Shown: positions 24,961 to 34,981, counted from the first letter of the stretch. The stretch is 64,000 bases of DNA from an uncultured Sphingomonadaceae bacterium (GCA_938050045.1 CALLJS010000010.1:248001-312000); one strand, 5' to 3'. Numbers and translations: made by a program. Notes: generated by a model from the letters alone, not told the origin.

Positions 24961-26493
24961 TTGATAAAACATGCTTTGAGTGCGCATCGCGCAGATGATT
25001 TTTCCGCTTGGTATCAAGAATTAATAACAGCGGCTGATTTGGCCGAAGATAGCGGTGTACGCGGTTGCATGATTATGCGGCCTTGGGGCTATGGTATTTG
25101 GGAGCGCATTCAATTTCTACTCGACCAGAAAATCAAAGAAACAGGGCATGAAAATTGCTATTTCCCGCTCTTCATCCCGCTATCCTATTTCGCTAAAGAA
25201 GCCGAGCATGTCGATGGCTTTGCCAAGGAAATGGCAGTTGTTACGCATCACCGATTAAAAGGTAGCGAAGATGGACTTGCCGTTGATCCAGATGCAAAGC
25301 TTGAAGAGCCATTGGTGGTGCGGCCGACCTCTGAAACGGTTATTGGTACAGCTTTTTCACGATGGTTGCAAAGCTGGCGTGATTTGCCTTTGATGTATAA
25401 TCAATGGGCCAATGTTGTGCGCTGGGAAATGCGCACACGGATGTTCCTGCGTACCAGCGAATTTTTGTGGCAAGAAGGGCATACGGCGCATGCTGATAAA
25501 GCAGGGGCGATGGAAGAAACGCTCAAGATATTAGAGCTCTATCGTTCTTTTTCCGAAGATTGTTTGGCTATGCCCGTGATGACGGGTGAAAAAACCGAAG
25601 ACGAGCGTTTTCCTGGAGCAGATGCTACTTATTCTATCGAGGCTATGATGCAAGATGGAAAGGCCTTGCAAGCTGGCACATCGCATTATTTGGGGCAAAA
25701 TTTTTCAAAAGCACAAAATATTCGCTACCAAGATAAGGAAGGCGAATTTCAATTTGCGCATACCACAAGCTGGGGCGCATCAACGCGCCTAATTGGCGGT
25801 GTCATTATGACGCATGGCGATGACGATGGGTTGCGCGTACCACCGCTTATTGCACCGCAGCAAATAGTCATCATTCCGATGCTCCGTGATAAACCAGAAG
25901 ATGCGCCTATTTTGGAATATTGCGATAAACTTGCCAGCCAATTACGCGAACATGCCCCATTTGGAGAGAAATTGCGCGTTCTTGTCGATAGAAAAGGGGC
26001 TAAGGCGCAAAATAAGCGCTGGTCTTGGGTCAGAAAAGGCGCACCTTTGATTTTGGAAATTGGCGGGCGCGATGTCGAAGGCGGCAATATTTCTCTCATT
26101 GAGCGCAGCCATCTCTATAATGAAAAGGGCAAAATTGCGTTTCAATCGATGCCGCAACAAGCCTTTATTGAGAGTGCTGCAAACCGATTAGAAGCAATTC
26201 AAGAGGCTTTATATAGCGAAGCAAAAACTAGAATGGATGATAATATTCATCGTGATATTACTGATTTTGATCACTTAGATTCATTTTTTGCACAATCTAA
26301 TAAGAATCCAGGTTGGCTAGAAGTGCAATGGGCAAAACCAAGCGGTAAGGCCTTAGATAAGGTGGTTGAACGATTGAAAAAATTGAAACTTACCATTCGC
26401 AATGCGCCGCAAAATGCTAAAGCTACTGACGGAGTATGCATCTTTACAGGCGAAAAAGCAGTAGAGCGCATAGTAATAGGCCGTTCCTATTGA
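24961..26493 (+). CDS. proS: Prolyl-tRNA synthetase, archaeal/eukaryotic-like class
   Basis: Charges tRNA-Pro. The 510-residue protein has the class II motif 1 region (CMIMRPWGYGIWERIQFLLD), motif 2 WANVVRWEMRTRMFLRTSEF and the HTAHADKAG segment. An anticodon-binding domain follows, then the C-terminal extension typical of type 3 ProS. It lacks the roughly 180-residue editing insert of E. coli ProS. The start is TTG; no in-frame ATG lies nearby, and an AAAGAGA stretch precedes it. The C-terminus ends GRSY and overlaps the start of rnr. Confidence 0.93.
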   Translation: MIKHALSAHRADDFSAWYQELITAADLAEDSGVRGCMIMRPWGYGIWERIQFLLDQKIKETGHENCYFPLFIPLSYFAKEAEHVDGFAKEMAVVTHHRLKGSEDGLAVDPDAKLEEPLVVRPTSETVIGTAFSRWLQSWRDLPLMYNQWANVVRWEMRTRMFLRTSEFLWQEGHTAHADKAGAMEETLKILELYRSFSEDCLAMPVMTGEKTEDERFPGADATYSIEAMMQDGKALQAGTSHYLGQNFSKAQNIRYQDKEGEFQFAHTTSWGASTRLIGGVIMTHGDDDGLRVPPLIAPQQIVIIPMLRDKPEDAPILEYCDKLASQLREHAPFGEKLRVLVDRKGAKAQNKRWSWVRKGAPLILEIGGRDVEGGNISLIERSHLYNEKGKIAFQSMPQQAFIESAANRLEAIQEALYSEAKTRMDDNIHRDITDFDHLDSFFAQSNKNPGWLEVQWAKPSGKALDKVVERLKKLKLTIRNAPQNAKATDGVCIFTGEKAVERIVIGRSY

Positions 26494-28925
26494 CCGATAG
26501 TCCCGCCAAGAAATCAAAAAAACCAATGAAAAAGCGCGATCGTAAAGACCGCGTAATCGGAAAATCGAGCGATAAAGCAAAACGCCGTCTCTTATCTGCT
26601 AAGACTAAAGCGTCTCGAAAATCGAAATATCCCCAAGGTCTGCCCAATAAAGAGCAAGTCATAGAATTTATTAATCAGAGTCATAGCAAGGTTGGTAAGC
26701 GCGAAATTGCCAAAGCTTTTGGATTAAAGGCGCAAAAAAAAATCGCGCTTAAAGCCATGCTCCGTGACATGGCGGACGAAGGGTTAATCGATGGAGAAGG
26801 GCGCGTTTTCCATAAAATGGGCGGCGTACCAAAGGTAACGGTTCTTAAAATTATTGCTATTGAGGGGAAAACGCCCATTGCTATTCCTGAAAAATGGGCC
26901 GCAGAAGGAATTGCACCCCCTCGTATTAAAATCATTGAAAAAGGACAGAAAAGCCGCGGCAGTGCGCTTGGCATTGGCGATAGAATAGTTGCTCGCACCC
27001 AAGAATCGGGCTCTGGTTGGCAGGCTTTCCCAATCAAGAAATTGGCGCAATCTGACACTCAAATGCTAGGTATTATATCGAAAGATCATAAAGATAGGCA
27101 TTGGCTCAAATCGGTCGACAAGAAAAACCGTTACGATATTTTAATGAGCGATATGGGTGAAGCAAAAGTCGGCGATTTGGTGCTGGCTGATATTGCAAAG
27201 CATCGGACGCAAAGCAGCGCAAAGGTGAATAAAATATTAGGTGATCCGCTATCTGGACGCACCTTCAGTCAAATCGCCATTCACAAATTTGATATACCCA
27301 ATGTCTTCCCAGAATCCACCCAACAAGAGGCTTTGGACGTTCTTAAGCTGCCTATCATTGATGACACGCGCGAGGATTTGCGCCATTTACCGATAGTGGC
27401 GATTGATCCGCGCGATGCACGCGATTATGATGATGCTCTGTGGGCGCAGGCCGATGATGATCCATCTAATGCAGGTGGGTATAAAGCCATTATCGCTATC
27501 GCCGATGTCAGCCATTATGTGCGGCCAAACAGCGCATTGGACAGAGAAGCGCAAAAGCGCGGTAATAGTGTCTATTTCCCCGATTTGGTTGTGCCGATGT
27601 TACCGCACACGCTCTCTTCGGATAAATGCTCCCTGAAAGCTGGCGAAGATAGAGCATCTTTAACGTGCCAGATTATCATAGATAAAAATGGTGACGTGAC
27701 GTCATGGCGTTTCAAGCGCGCAACCATTAGGATTTCAGCCAATCTAGCTTATGAAGATGCACAAGGGGCTATCGATGCTACGCTTGAAAAAGGCCATGCG
27801 GCTTATGAACATCTGAACGGTGCATTGCGCCCTTTGTGGGCGTGTTGGGCGTTGCTGGCAAAGGCACGAGCAGCGCGCCAACCTCTGGCTTTGGATTTGC
27901 CCGAACGGCGCATCATTATCGATGAAAGCGGCGCAGTGACAGGCGTTGCGCTCAGGGAGCGGCTTGATGCCCATATGCTGGTTGAAGATTTTATGATAGC
28001 CGCCAATGTGGCAGCGGCCAAAGCATTAGAGAGTAAAAAATCAGACCTTATATACCGCGTTCATGAAGCTCCTGCGCGCGAAAAACTGGTGGCACTTAGA
28101 GATTTCCTCAAATCCTATGATATGCCCTTTGCCATGGGTCAGGTGATAACGCCTGCACTATTTAATGCGTTGCTCAAGAAAATTGATGATGAAGAGAGCA
28201 AACCGCAGATTATGATTCAAATATTGCGCAGCCAAACGCAAGCTTATTATAGTCCTAAAAATGGGTCGCACTTTGGCCTAGCTCTGACCAGCTATGCCCA
28301 TTTTACCAGCCCCATTCGCCGCTATGCTGATTTGATTGTGCACCGCGCTTTGGTTGGTGCTTTTGGTTTAGAGGGTGCTTTACCAAAGTTAAAAAATATT
28401 CCAGAAACCAGCGCATTAACCCCTGATATTGCATCGAAGCTAGACGATATTAGCGAAGCGATAAGCCGCACCGAACGCCGCGCGATGGAGGCGGAGCGCG
28501 AAACCACCGATCGTTATGTGGCGGCTTATCTATCCACCAAATTGGGCGAAACGATTAATGCGCGCATAACGGGCGTTCAAAATTTTGGTTTTTTTGCGAC
28601 CGTAGAGGATATTGGTGGTGATGGATTGGTCCCTATCTCTTCTTTACGGGGGGATTATTTCATCCATGATGAAGCATCTCAGACGCTCACCGGACAGCAC
28701 AGCGGCCAAGTCTATAAGCCGGGCATGACATTAGAATTGGTGATTGCTGAAGCCAATCCAGCGAGCGGCGCGCTTAAATTTGAATTGCCCAATAACGGCG
28801 GTAAGGCTGGAAATTTTAGGCCTAATCGCCCGACTATTAAACATAAAGGTAAAAGCAATGGTCAGTATAAAATGGGCGCAAGAGGGCGGCCAAAAAATAT
28901 TAAACATAAAGGCAAAAGAAAATAA
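26490..28925 (+). CDS. rnr: Ribonuclease R (RNB-family 3'-5' exoribonuclease)
   Basis: Degrades structured RNA processively. Domains in order: a Lys-rich N-terminus; a winged helix (QVIEFINQSHSKVGKREIAK); cold-shock OB folds; the RNB catalytic core with the metal-binding Asp residues in AIDPRDARDYDDALWA and HFTSPIRRYADLIVHRAL; an S1 domain (ITGVQNFGFFATVED); and a basic tail containing two HKGK motifs. I prefer the TTG at 26490, which overlaps the proS TGA; the ATG at 26526 is an alternative. Confidence 0.93.
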   Translation: MTDSPAKKSKKPMKKRDRKDRVIGKSSDKAKRRLLSAKTKASRKSKYPQGLPNKEQVIEFINQSHSKVGKREIAKAFGLKAQKKIALKAMLRDMADEGLIDGEGRVFHKMGGVPKVTVLKIIAIEGKTPIAIPEKWAAEGIAPPRIKIIEKGQKSRGSALGIGDRIVARTQESGSGWQAFPIKKLAQSDTQMLGIISKDHKDRHWLKSVDKKNRYDILMSDMGEAKVGDLVLADIAKHRTQSSAKVNKILGDPLSGRTFSQIAIHKFDIPNVFPESTQQEALDVLKLPIIDDTREDLRHLPIVAIDPRDARDYDDALWAQADDDPSNAGGYKAIIAIADVSHYVRPNSALDREAQKRGNSVYFPDLVVPMLPHTLSSDKCSLKAGEDRASLTCQIIIDKNGDVTSWRFKRATIRISANLAYEDAQGAIDATLEKGHAAYEHLNGALRPLWACWALLAKARAARQPLALDLPERRIIIDESGAVTGVALRERLDAHMLVEDFMIAANVAAAKALESKKSDLIYRVHEAPAREKLVALRDFLKSYDMPFAMGQVITPALFNALLKKIDDEESKPQIMIQILRSQTQAYYSPKNGSHFGLALTSYAHFTSPIRRYADLIVHRALVGAFGLEGALPKLKNIPETSALTPDIASKLDDISEAISRTERRAMEAERETTDRYVAAYLSTKLGETINARITGVQNFGFFATVEDIGGDGLVPISSLRGDYFIHDEASQTLTGQHSGQVYKPGMTLELVIAEANPASGALKFELPNNGGKAGNFRPNRPTIKHKGKSNGQYKMGARGRPKNIKHKGKRK

Positions 28926-28959
28926 TTATAATGCTTTATTGTTTTAATATATAATATTT

Positions 28960-29415
28960 CTAGCTTAATTTATCCAAATCTTCATTGCTGATACCGCCGG
29001 GTATTACCATGATTGGGCAGGGTAAATCTCCGCATCCATTGCCCGTAAAGTGCGATACCAATGGCCCAGGGGGTCCATTGGATGCTGCGCCCAACACTAA
29101 AGCGGCCACATTCGGATTGTCTTCGAGCATAGCCCGCACGATTTTAACGCCTTGGCCTTGTTTTACAGTTATTATAGGGCGAATGCCCGATTCCTCTAAT
29201 ATCTCTCCTGCTGAAGAAACCAACAATTCTTCGGCGCGCAGTTGCGCTTCTTCGGTTATGGTTGCCTGTACATTGCCCCATGGCACTATTTCGGTTGGTT
29301 CAACTAAGGCTAATATGTGAATGGCCCCTTTTGTTTTGGAGGCACGGTGCGATGCAAAGCGCAAAGCGGTCTTTGCCTCGTCAGTTTCATCAATAACCAC
29401 AAAATAGGTACGCAT
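28960..29415 (-). CDS. Universal stress protein (UspA family)
   Basis: A nucleotide-binding stress protein. The start is the ATG at 29415 (MRTYFVVIDETDEAKTALRF), preceded by GAGGGG; an ATG nine codons further upstream is less likely. About 151 residues. The ATP-binding loop pattern appears as LVLGAASNGPPGPLVSHFTG, then CPIMVIPGG. It is convergent with rnr and divergent from pdhC. The specific stress is unknown. Confidence 0.88.
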   Translation of the reverse strand: MRTYFVVIDETDEAKTALRFASHRASKTKGAIHILALVEPTEIVPWGNVQATITEEAQLRAEELLVSSAGEILEESGIRPIITVKQGQGVKIVRAMLEDNPNVAALVLGAASNGPPGPLVSHFTGNGCGDLPCPIMVIPGGISNEDLDKLS

Positions 29416-29633
29416 TAATCCACCCCTCTTAATTTGTAACAAATGATCCTAATTCGATTTGTTTGGTTTCATCTGTTTCAACTTATTTTCCAAAATGCGC
29501 TAAATAAAATATATTTGCAACCAATAGCCGCTTGACGTTGGGTAATGCTTAGCATTATTTGGATTTATAAATAGTCAAATTTTAAGAATCATAATTCATT
29601 TTCGCGATTGCGAACCTTAATCGAAAGCTCAAT

Positions 29634-30923
29634 ATGCCCATAAACCTTAAAATGCCCGCTTTATCCCCCACTATGGAAGAAGGTAGCCTGGCTTCATGGC
29701 TTGTTAAAGAGGGGGATAGTATTTCCTCTGGCGATTTAATGGCGGAAATTGAGACCGATAAAGCGACTATGGAGTTTGAAGCGGTTGATGAAGGTATTTT
29801 GGCAAAAATATTGGTTCCTGCTGGAACTGATAATGTCAAAGTTGGCGACGTTATCGCAATATTGGCCGAAGAGGGCGAGGATATTGCTGATATTGATTTA
29901 AGCGGTGATACGCCGAAACCTGCTTCACCTGCTTCACCTGCTGCTAGTTTGCCAAAGTCTGAGCAAGCCCCTAAACAAACTGCTCCAGCGAAGAAAGCGG
30001 CGCAATCAGCCTCTGCATCGGATCGCATAAAAGCCAGTCCTCTGGCGCGGCGTTTAGCGGCTGATAATGGTGTGGATTTGGCTAATATCAACGGCAGCGG
30101 CCCCAAAGGGCGCATCATAAAAGCAGATATTGTGAAGGCGCAAAGCGCGCCGCAGGCTGATTCTGACCAGCAAATGGCTGTATCTTCATCGGCCCCAGCT
30201 ATGGCGCAAAGCGTTGCTGCCGATCCAGGTGACATTCCGCATGAGGTTCAGAAATTATCCAATATGCGCAAAACCATTGCGCGCCGCCTAACGGAGGCCA
30301 AGCAAAGCATTCCGCATATCTATCTTACCGTTGATATTAATCTCGACAAATTGCTCAAATTGCGCAGCGAATTAAACGCAGGGTTAGAAGCACGCGGCGT
30401 GAAGCTCTCGGTTAATGATTTGCTCATTAAAGCTCTAGCGCAAGCATTAATCGCAGTTCCCAAATGCAATGTCAGCTTTGCAGGCGATAATCTTATCCAA
30501 TATCACCGCGCGGATATTTCGGTAGCGGTCAGCATCGATGGCGGCCTGATTACGCCTATCGTGGCCAATGCGAATGAAAAATCGCTCTCCACGATTAGCA
30601 GTGAAGTAAAAGATTTAGCAGGGCGCGCCAAAGACGGCAAATTAAAGCCGCATGAATATCAGGGCGGCACAGCATCGCTCTCCAATATGGGCATGTTTGG
30701 TATCAAACAATTTGATGCCGTGATTAACCCACCGCAAGCGATGATCATGGCGATTAGCGCGGGTCTGAAACAACCCGCAGTAATTGACGATAGTTTGCAG
30801 ATTGCCACTATGATGAGCGCAACGGGTAGCTTTGACCACCGTGCTATTGATGGTGCAGATGGTGCGCAATTGATGAAGGTCTTTAAGGAATTGATTGAAA
30901 ATCCCTTGAGCATGCTCGCATGA
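29634..30923 (+). CDS. pdhC: Pyruvate dehydrogenase complex E2, dihydrolipoamide acetyltransferase
   Basis: Transfers acetyl groups to CoA in the pyruvate dehydrogenase complex. The 429 residues hold one lipoyl domain (residues 1-80, lipoyl Lys in [17 protein letters not shown]), an Ala/Pro linker with a repeated PASP, an E3/E1-binding domain ([20 protein letters not shown]), and the catalytic trimer domain with [13 protein letters not shown]. pdhA and pdhB do not precede it: the upstream neighbour is divergent. The gene is followed, overlapping by 4 bp, by a small ORF and then lpdA. Confidence 0.94.
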   Translation: MPINLKMPALSPTMEEGSLASWLVKEGDSISSGDLMAEIETDKATMEFEAVDEGILAKILVPAGTDNVKVGDVIAILAEEGEDIADIDLSGDTPKPASPASPAASLPKSEQAPKQTAPAKKAAQSASASDRIKASPLARRLAADNGVDLANINGSGPKGRIIKADIVKAQSAPQADSDQQMAVSSSAPAMAQSVAADPGDIPHEVQKLSNMRKTIARRLTEAKQSIPHIYLTVDINLDKLLKLRSELNAGLEARGVKLSVNDLLIKALAQALIAVPKCNVSFAGDNLIQYHRADISVAVSIDGGLITPIVANANEKSLSTISSEVKDLAGRAKDGKLKPHEYQGGTASLSNMGMFGIKQFDAVINPPQAMIMAISAGLKQPAVIDDSLQIATMMSATGSFDHRAIDGADGAQLMKVFKELIENPLSMLA

Positions 30924-31153
30924 ACGATGACACCAAAGACTATTTCAAAGAGCAGGCCCTTGGCGGTGATAGCGGTTTTGCCATCGCCTTTGCGCTGCTC
31001 GAACTGGCCAATGCACAAGAGAGAATAGCATTAAAATTAGGGCGTTTGGGCTTTGATGGGCCGTCAAATAGCGCTGGCGGATTAGAGGGTGTTTCGCTCT
31101 CGCTCGAAGATATAGCTAAAGCAATAAAGGATACCCCCAATGAGCAATTATGA
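30920..31153 (+). CDS. Small conserved-looking protein between pdhC and lpdA
   Basis: The 77-residue acidic product has no signal peptide or membrane helix. Its start overlaps the pdhC stop (ATGA) and its end overlaps the lpdA start by 14 bp, so translation is tightly coupled on both sides. The middle is helical ([22 protein letters not shown]), with a Gly/Ser loop. I do not recognise the family. Its position suggests an accessory of the pyruvate dehydrogenase complex, which is inference only. Confidence 0.7.
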   Translation: MNDDTKDYFKEQALGGDSGFAIAFALLELANAQERIALKLGRLGFDGPSNSAGGLEGVSLSLEDIAKAIKDTPNEQL

Positions 31154-32543
31154 TGTAATAGTGCTTGGCAGCGGCCCAGGCGGATATGTAGCGGCGATAC
31201 GCGCTGCGCAGCTAGGTCAAAAAGTAGCGATTGTCGAGCGCGAAAATCTTGGCGGCATTTGCCTGAATTGGGGTTGTATCCCGACAAAAGCATTGTTGCG
31301 GAGTGCTGAAATTTATCATTATATGAACCATGCCAAAGATTATGGTCTAGCGGCCGACAATATCCGCGCTGATATTGATGCTGTAGTGAAACGCTCTCGC
31401 GGGGTAGCCAAACAGCTTAATCAGGGTGTCGGTCATTTGATGAAGAAAAATGGAATCGCCGTGCATCTGGGCGATGGTAAATTGCTCGGCGGCGGCAAAT
31501 TATCGGTCACCAAAGACGGTAATATTGAAACTCTAAGCGCAAAAAATATCATTGTGGCGACGGGCGCGCGGGCGCGGGACTTGCCGTTCGCCATAGCAGA
31601 TGGCCATAAAAAAGGGGGGCGCATTTGGACGTATCGCCATGCGATGGTGCCGCCCGAAATGCCAAAAAAATTATTGGTGATTGGTTCGGGTGCTATCGGC
31701 ATTGAATTTGCGAGCTTTTATAATGATATGGGGGCTGATGTGACCGTCGTTGAGATGATGGATCGGATTGTGCCCGTTGAGGATCATGAGGTTTCTGCAT
31801 TTTTAGAAAAATCGCTGAAAAAGCAAGGTATGACTATCATGACGGGGGCGGGCGTTGAAAGCATCAAAACGAGCGCAAGCGGTGTTATCGCAGAGATTAA
31901 AGATAGCAAAGGCACAGTAGCTAAAAGCGAATTTACCCATGTAATTGTTGCTGTCGGCATTGTTCCCAATACCGAAAATATCGGCCTAGAGGATTTGGGT
32001 ATCAAAACCGATCGCGGGCATATTATTACCAATGCTATGTGCCAAACCAATGTTGCTGGCGTTTATGCCATTGGCGATGTGACGCAGCCGCCTTGGCTGG
32101 CGCACAAAGCATCGCACGAAGGCGTTATTGCGGCAGAAACTATTGCTGGCGGTCATCCTCATGAGATGGATCCGCTCAATATTCCAGGCTGTACCTATTG
32201 TCATCCACAAATCGCTAGCGTTGGCCTCACCGAAGCAAAAGCAAAAGAAGCAGGATATACGCTTAAAGTCGGTAATTTCCCCTTCATTGGTAATGGCAAG
32301 GCGATAGCATTGGGCGAAGCTGAGGGCTTTATCAAAACCATATTTGATGCCCAAACAGGCGAATTGTTGGGGGCGCACATGATTGGCGCCGAAGTAACCG
32401 AGCTAATCCAAGGCTATACGGTGGGCAAAACGCTCGAAACCACCGAAGAGGAATTGGGCAATACAATATTCCCGCACCCTACTTTGAGCGAGATGATGCA
32501 TGAAAGCGTATTATCGGCTTATGGTAAGGCGCTGCATATTTGA
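31140..32543 (+). CDS. lpdA: Dihydrolipoyl dehydrogenase (E3)
   Basis: A FAD flavoenzyme that reoxidises the lipoyl groups of 2-oxoacid dehydrogenase complexes. The 467-residue protein has the FAD-binding GSGPGGYVAAIRAAQLG and the redox disulfide GGICLNWGCIPTKALL. The NAD-binding GSGAIGIEFASFY and the C-terminal His-Glu pair in FPHPTLSEMMHE are also present. Downstream of pdhC, so it most likely serves pyruvate dehydrogenase. Confidence 0.95.
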   Translation: MSNYDVIVLGSGPGGYVAAIRAAQLGQKVAIVERENLGGICLNWGCIPTKALLRSAEIYHYMNHAKDYGLAADNIRADIDAVVKRSRGVAKQLNQGVGHLMKKNGIAVHLGDGKLLGGGKLSVTKDGNIETLSAKNIIVATGARARDLPFAIADGHKKGGRIWTYRHAMVPPEMPKKLLVIGSGAIGIEFASFYNDMGADVTVVEMMDRIVPVEDHEVSAFLEKSLKKQGMTIMTGAGVESIKTSASGVIAEIKDSKGTVAKSEFTHVIVAVGIVPNTENIGLEDLGIKTDRGHIITNAMCQTNVAGVYAIGDVTQPPWLAHKASHEGVIAAETIAGGHPHEMDPLNIPGCTYCHPQIASVGLTEAKAKEAGYTLKVGNFPFIGNGKAIALGEAEGFIKTIFDAQTGELLGAHMIGAEVTELIQGYTVGKTLETTEEELGNTIFPHPTLSEMMHESVLSAYGKALHI

Positions 32544-32576
32544 TGGAATCGTGCAAACCAATTCAATCTGAAGAGA

Positions 32577-32915
32577 TTGTTTTACAAGATTGATTTTAAG
32601 ACTGAAACACTTGGTTATTTAGTTTTCTTAATGTTATTCTGTGGGACTATTTTAGGCTTTATCAGCCTTACAAATAGCGGTAAAGAATGGACGAACCGTT
32701 ATTCTGGTGTAATTAAAATATTTGCAAATCTAAATGAAAAAGGAGCTCCTTGGGGGGCTCTTATAATTCTGTTATTATTTTTATCATTTCAGCATGAAGA
32801 TGGAAGTTCGGATCGGCCTATTTTAAAGCCTGTTGATACAGAGAGTTTGGATGTTAAATATTTCTTAAATATTGCTGCGCCTAAAAATAAATTTATCGAT
32901 CAAAGAGCTGATTAA
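32577..32915 (+). CDS. Small two-helix membrane protein of unknown function
   Basis: The 112-residue product has two hydrophobic segments (about residues 13-31 and 59-69) and a polar Asp/Lys-rich C-terminus. The start is a TTG with only a weak site before it. I see no family motif. It follows lpdA by 33 bp on the same strand but is clearly AT-richer, so it need not belong to the operon. Confidence 0.5.
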   Translation: MFYKIDFKTETLGYLVFLMLFCGTILGFISLTNSGKEWTNRYSGVIKIFANLNEKGAPWGALIILLLFLSFQHEDGSSDRPILKPVDTESLDVKYFLNIAAPKNKFIDQRAD

Positions 32916-33031
32916 ATTTAAAATTTTATATTTTAAAGAATATTTTACACTTCCATATGCCGCCTGATTTGCAATAAAATAGATATATATGTTATTATGA
33001 TCCTAATAAGAGTCATTATTGGGGAACAGAT

Positions 33032-33397
33032 ATGATTATATTGTCTAATTTAGCAGCAATTATGGCCGCGCCGTCGCTGGTTGTTTCTGCCTTTGTGATG
33101 GTGCAGGACAAGCAAGAAGCTGCTCGAATAGCCTATAATAATTGCCTAATAGAAGGGCATAATGAAGCTATGGACGCGAATGTTAATCTTAAACAATTTG
33201 AAGTGAAATCCAAAGAGATATGTATCGAAGAGCGTAAAGCATATTATGATATTGTCTTCAAAGATGAAAAGGAATTTGGCGCATCCACCAAGGAAGCCGA
33301 AGACTTTGCCAATGAAGAAAGCGATAATATTCGGCAATATGTTGTTTCTTCTTATGCCCTCAACCTTGAAGGTAAAATGCTGATGGTAAAATCTTAG
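33032..33397 (+). CDS. Small exported or membrane-anchored protein of unknown function
   Basis: The 121-residue product starts with an Ala/Val-rich hydrophobic stretch (MIILSNLAAIMAAPSLVVSA) that could be a signal peptide or anchor. The rest is charged and mostly helical, with two cysteines (NNCLIEG, KEICIEERK). A good GGGGA ribosome site precedes the ATG. No recognised domain. Confidence 0.55.
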   Translation: MIILSNLAAIMAAPSLVVSAFVMVQDKQEAARIAYNNCLIEGHNEAMDANVNLKQFEVKSKEICIEERKAYYDIVFKDEKEFGASTKEAEDFANEESDNIRQYVVSSYALNLEGKMLMVKS

Positions 33398-33418
33398 CCA
33401 ATGTTTTTTGGACAATTT

Positions 33419-33676
33419 TTAAGCCATACCTCCGATAAATGCGCTGACCTTATGGTGCCTGATTAAGGCCATGCGCATTTTCCCTTTGCAGCCGAATACT
33501 CTACAGCGCGCATTTTTCTCAATATGGTCGAGATAATAATGACCCGCATCGCGCTCCAATAATGATGCTTTGGTGAGATAACGGGTTTTTTCGCATCGCC
33601 GACATTGCATTTCCAAACGATCTTCATCGCCCAAATCTTGGACTTGTAATTTGGTTTTCCATCCGCCCATCACCAA
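33419..33676 (-). CDS. Small zinc-ribbon-like protein linked to a Y-family polymerase
   Basis: The 85-residue product has a four-cysteine pattern CRRC ... CRVFGC separated by about 30 residues, as in zinc ribbons. The rest is basic. It starts 7 bp before the end of the upstream Y-family polymerase gene, so the two are translationally coupled. The family name is unknown to me; a DNA-binding accessory role is a guess from the context. Confidence 0.65.
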   Translation of the reverse strand: MVMGGWKTKLQVQDLGDEDRLEMQCRRCEKTRYLTKASLLERDAGHYYLDHIEKNARCRVFGCKGKMRMALIRHHKVSAFIGGMA

Positions 33677-34917
33677 AAATCTTCAGCCGAAGGAATGCGA
33701 GTGAAGCTTATCTTTCCGCCAATATTATCTTTGTTTTGTACAGGAATAAAGCCCATCGATGCAACGGTTTTACCGTATTTATCGTTCAAACTATCCATAG
33801 CATTGTTGAGCATTTCCCATTTTTTCCGTTGGTCATTATCTTCGAGCAGAAAGTTTAATTGCCGTGTATGAGCAGGCGATATATCAAATAATGTGACCCC
33901 GACTTTATAAGCAATATCATAAACACTTGCTTGCCCCCGCATAGTGCGCCATAAAATCTCAAACTGCGCTAAAACGGCTTGATCGTCATGCACCATGGGC
34001 AGGGGGTGGCTGCGCGACCAATATCCGCTTTTCAACGACACGCTTAGATGAATGCCCGATGCATAATAATGTTCGCGCCGCAAACGCCGCGCGGCTTTGA
34101 TGAGCAAAAATCGAGCGACTTCTCTTGCCGCAGAAAGTTTGCGGCTCTTGGGCGGTAATACGCGGCCATGGCCAAACATCATGCGATTATTTTCTGGAAC
34201 TTTAATCTCATAGCCGTGCAGCGCATACCAGAGCCTTTCCCCCGTCACATTGCGCCACAATTTACGAACATGCTTAGGATTGGCCATATATAATTGCTCT
34301 ACCGTATGAATATTGGCATCCTTTAACCGACGCAGCATTCGCGTGCCAATCGCTGGAATATCGCCTAATTCTAAGGCGAATAATGGCTCTGGCATATCTT
34401 TTGGATGCCATATCATTGCCCCATTGGGTTTGCCCGCTTTACAGGCCATTTTGGCCAATTGCCGATTGGCAGCAAAGCCGATCGAACATTTGATATAAGG
34501 GCCAATATTTTCCGCGATATTGCGTTTAATATCATGGGCTATTTGCATTGGAACTTTGCGTTGATATTTATCCAAATCACAGCTTAATTCATCAATAGAT
34601 TTAATCGCAGAGATGGGGATGACGCTTTCTATTTCAGATAATAATATATTATGCGCTCGCCGATAAAGCGCAGGCGTTTGTGGAACCAATATGATGTTGG
34701 GGCAGATTTTTTTGGCTTCATCGAGCATCATGACATTGCTCACACCTGCACGTTTTGCCTCTGTTGAACATGCGATGAGGCAACGGTTTCCACTGCCTTT
34801 GAATGGGGTAATGCCAATAGGCTTGCCGCGTAATTCTTTGTGTATCTGCTGTTCGATACTCGCAAAAAAACTATCAAAATCAAGATATAAGCAGTGTATG
34901 TCGTCGAGCAAGCGCAT
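33670..34917 (-). CDS. Y-family (DinB/UmuC-like) translesion DNA polymerase
   Basis: The 415-residue protein has the Y-polymerase catalytic motifs: the first Asp pair in YLDFDSFFASIEQ and SIDELSCDL for the second carboxylates. Fingers/palm segments follow (CSIGFAANRQLAKMACKAGK), then the helix-hairpin region LGDIPAIGTRMLRRLKDANI and a little-finger domain. It is closer to the DinB group than to ImuB because the active-site acids are kept. It differs from E. coli DinB in its longer C-terminus. Sits apart from lexA, imuA or dnaE2. Confidence 0.88.
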   Translation of the reverse strand: MRLLDDIHCLYLDFDSFFASIEQQIHKELRGKPIGITPFKGSGNRCLIACSTEAKRAGVSNVMMLDEAKKICPNIILVPQTPALYRRAHNILLSEIESVIPISAIKSIDELSCDLDKYQRKVPMQIAHDIKRNIAENIGPYIKCSIGFAANRQLAKMACKAGKPNGAMIWHPKDMPEPLFALELGDIPAIGTRMLRRLKDANIHTVEQLYMANPKHVRKLWRNVTGERLWYALHGYEIKVPENNRMMFGHGRVLPPKSRKLSAAREVARFLLIKAARRLRREHYYASGIHLSVSLKSGYWSRSHPLPMVHDDQAVLAQFEILWRTMRGQASVYDIAYKVGVTLFDISPAHTRQLNFLLEDNDQRKKWEMLNNAMDSLNDKYGKTVASMGFIPVQNKDNIGGKISFTRIPSAEDFW

Positions 34918-34981
34918 GGATGTTCCGAATCAGAAGATAATAGAACATAAAGTGAACAAAATAATTTTACAAGGAAAATAT

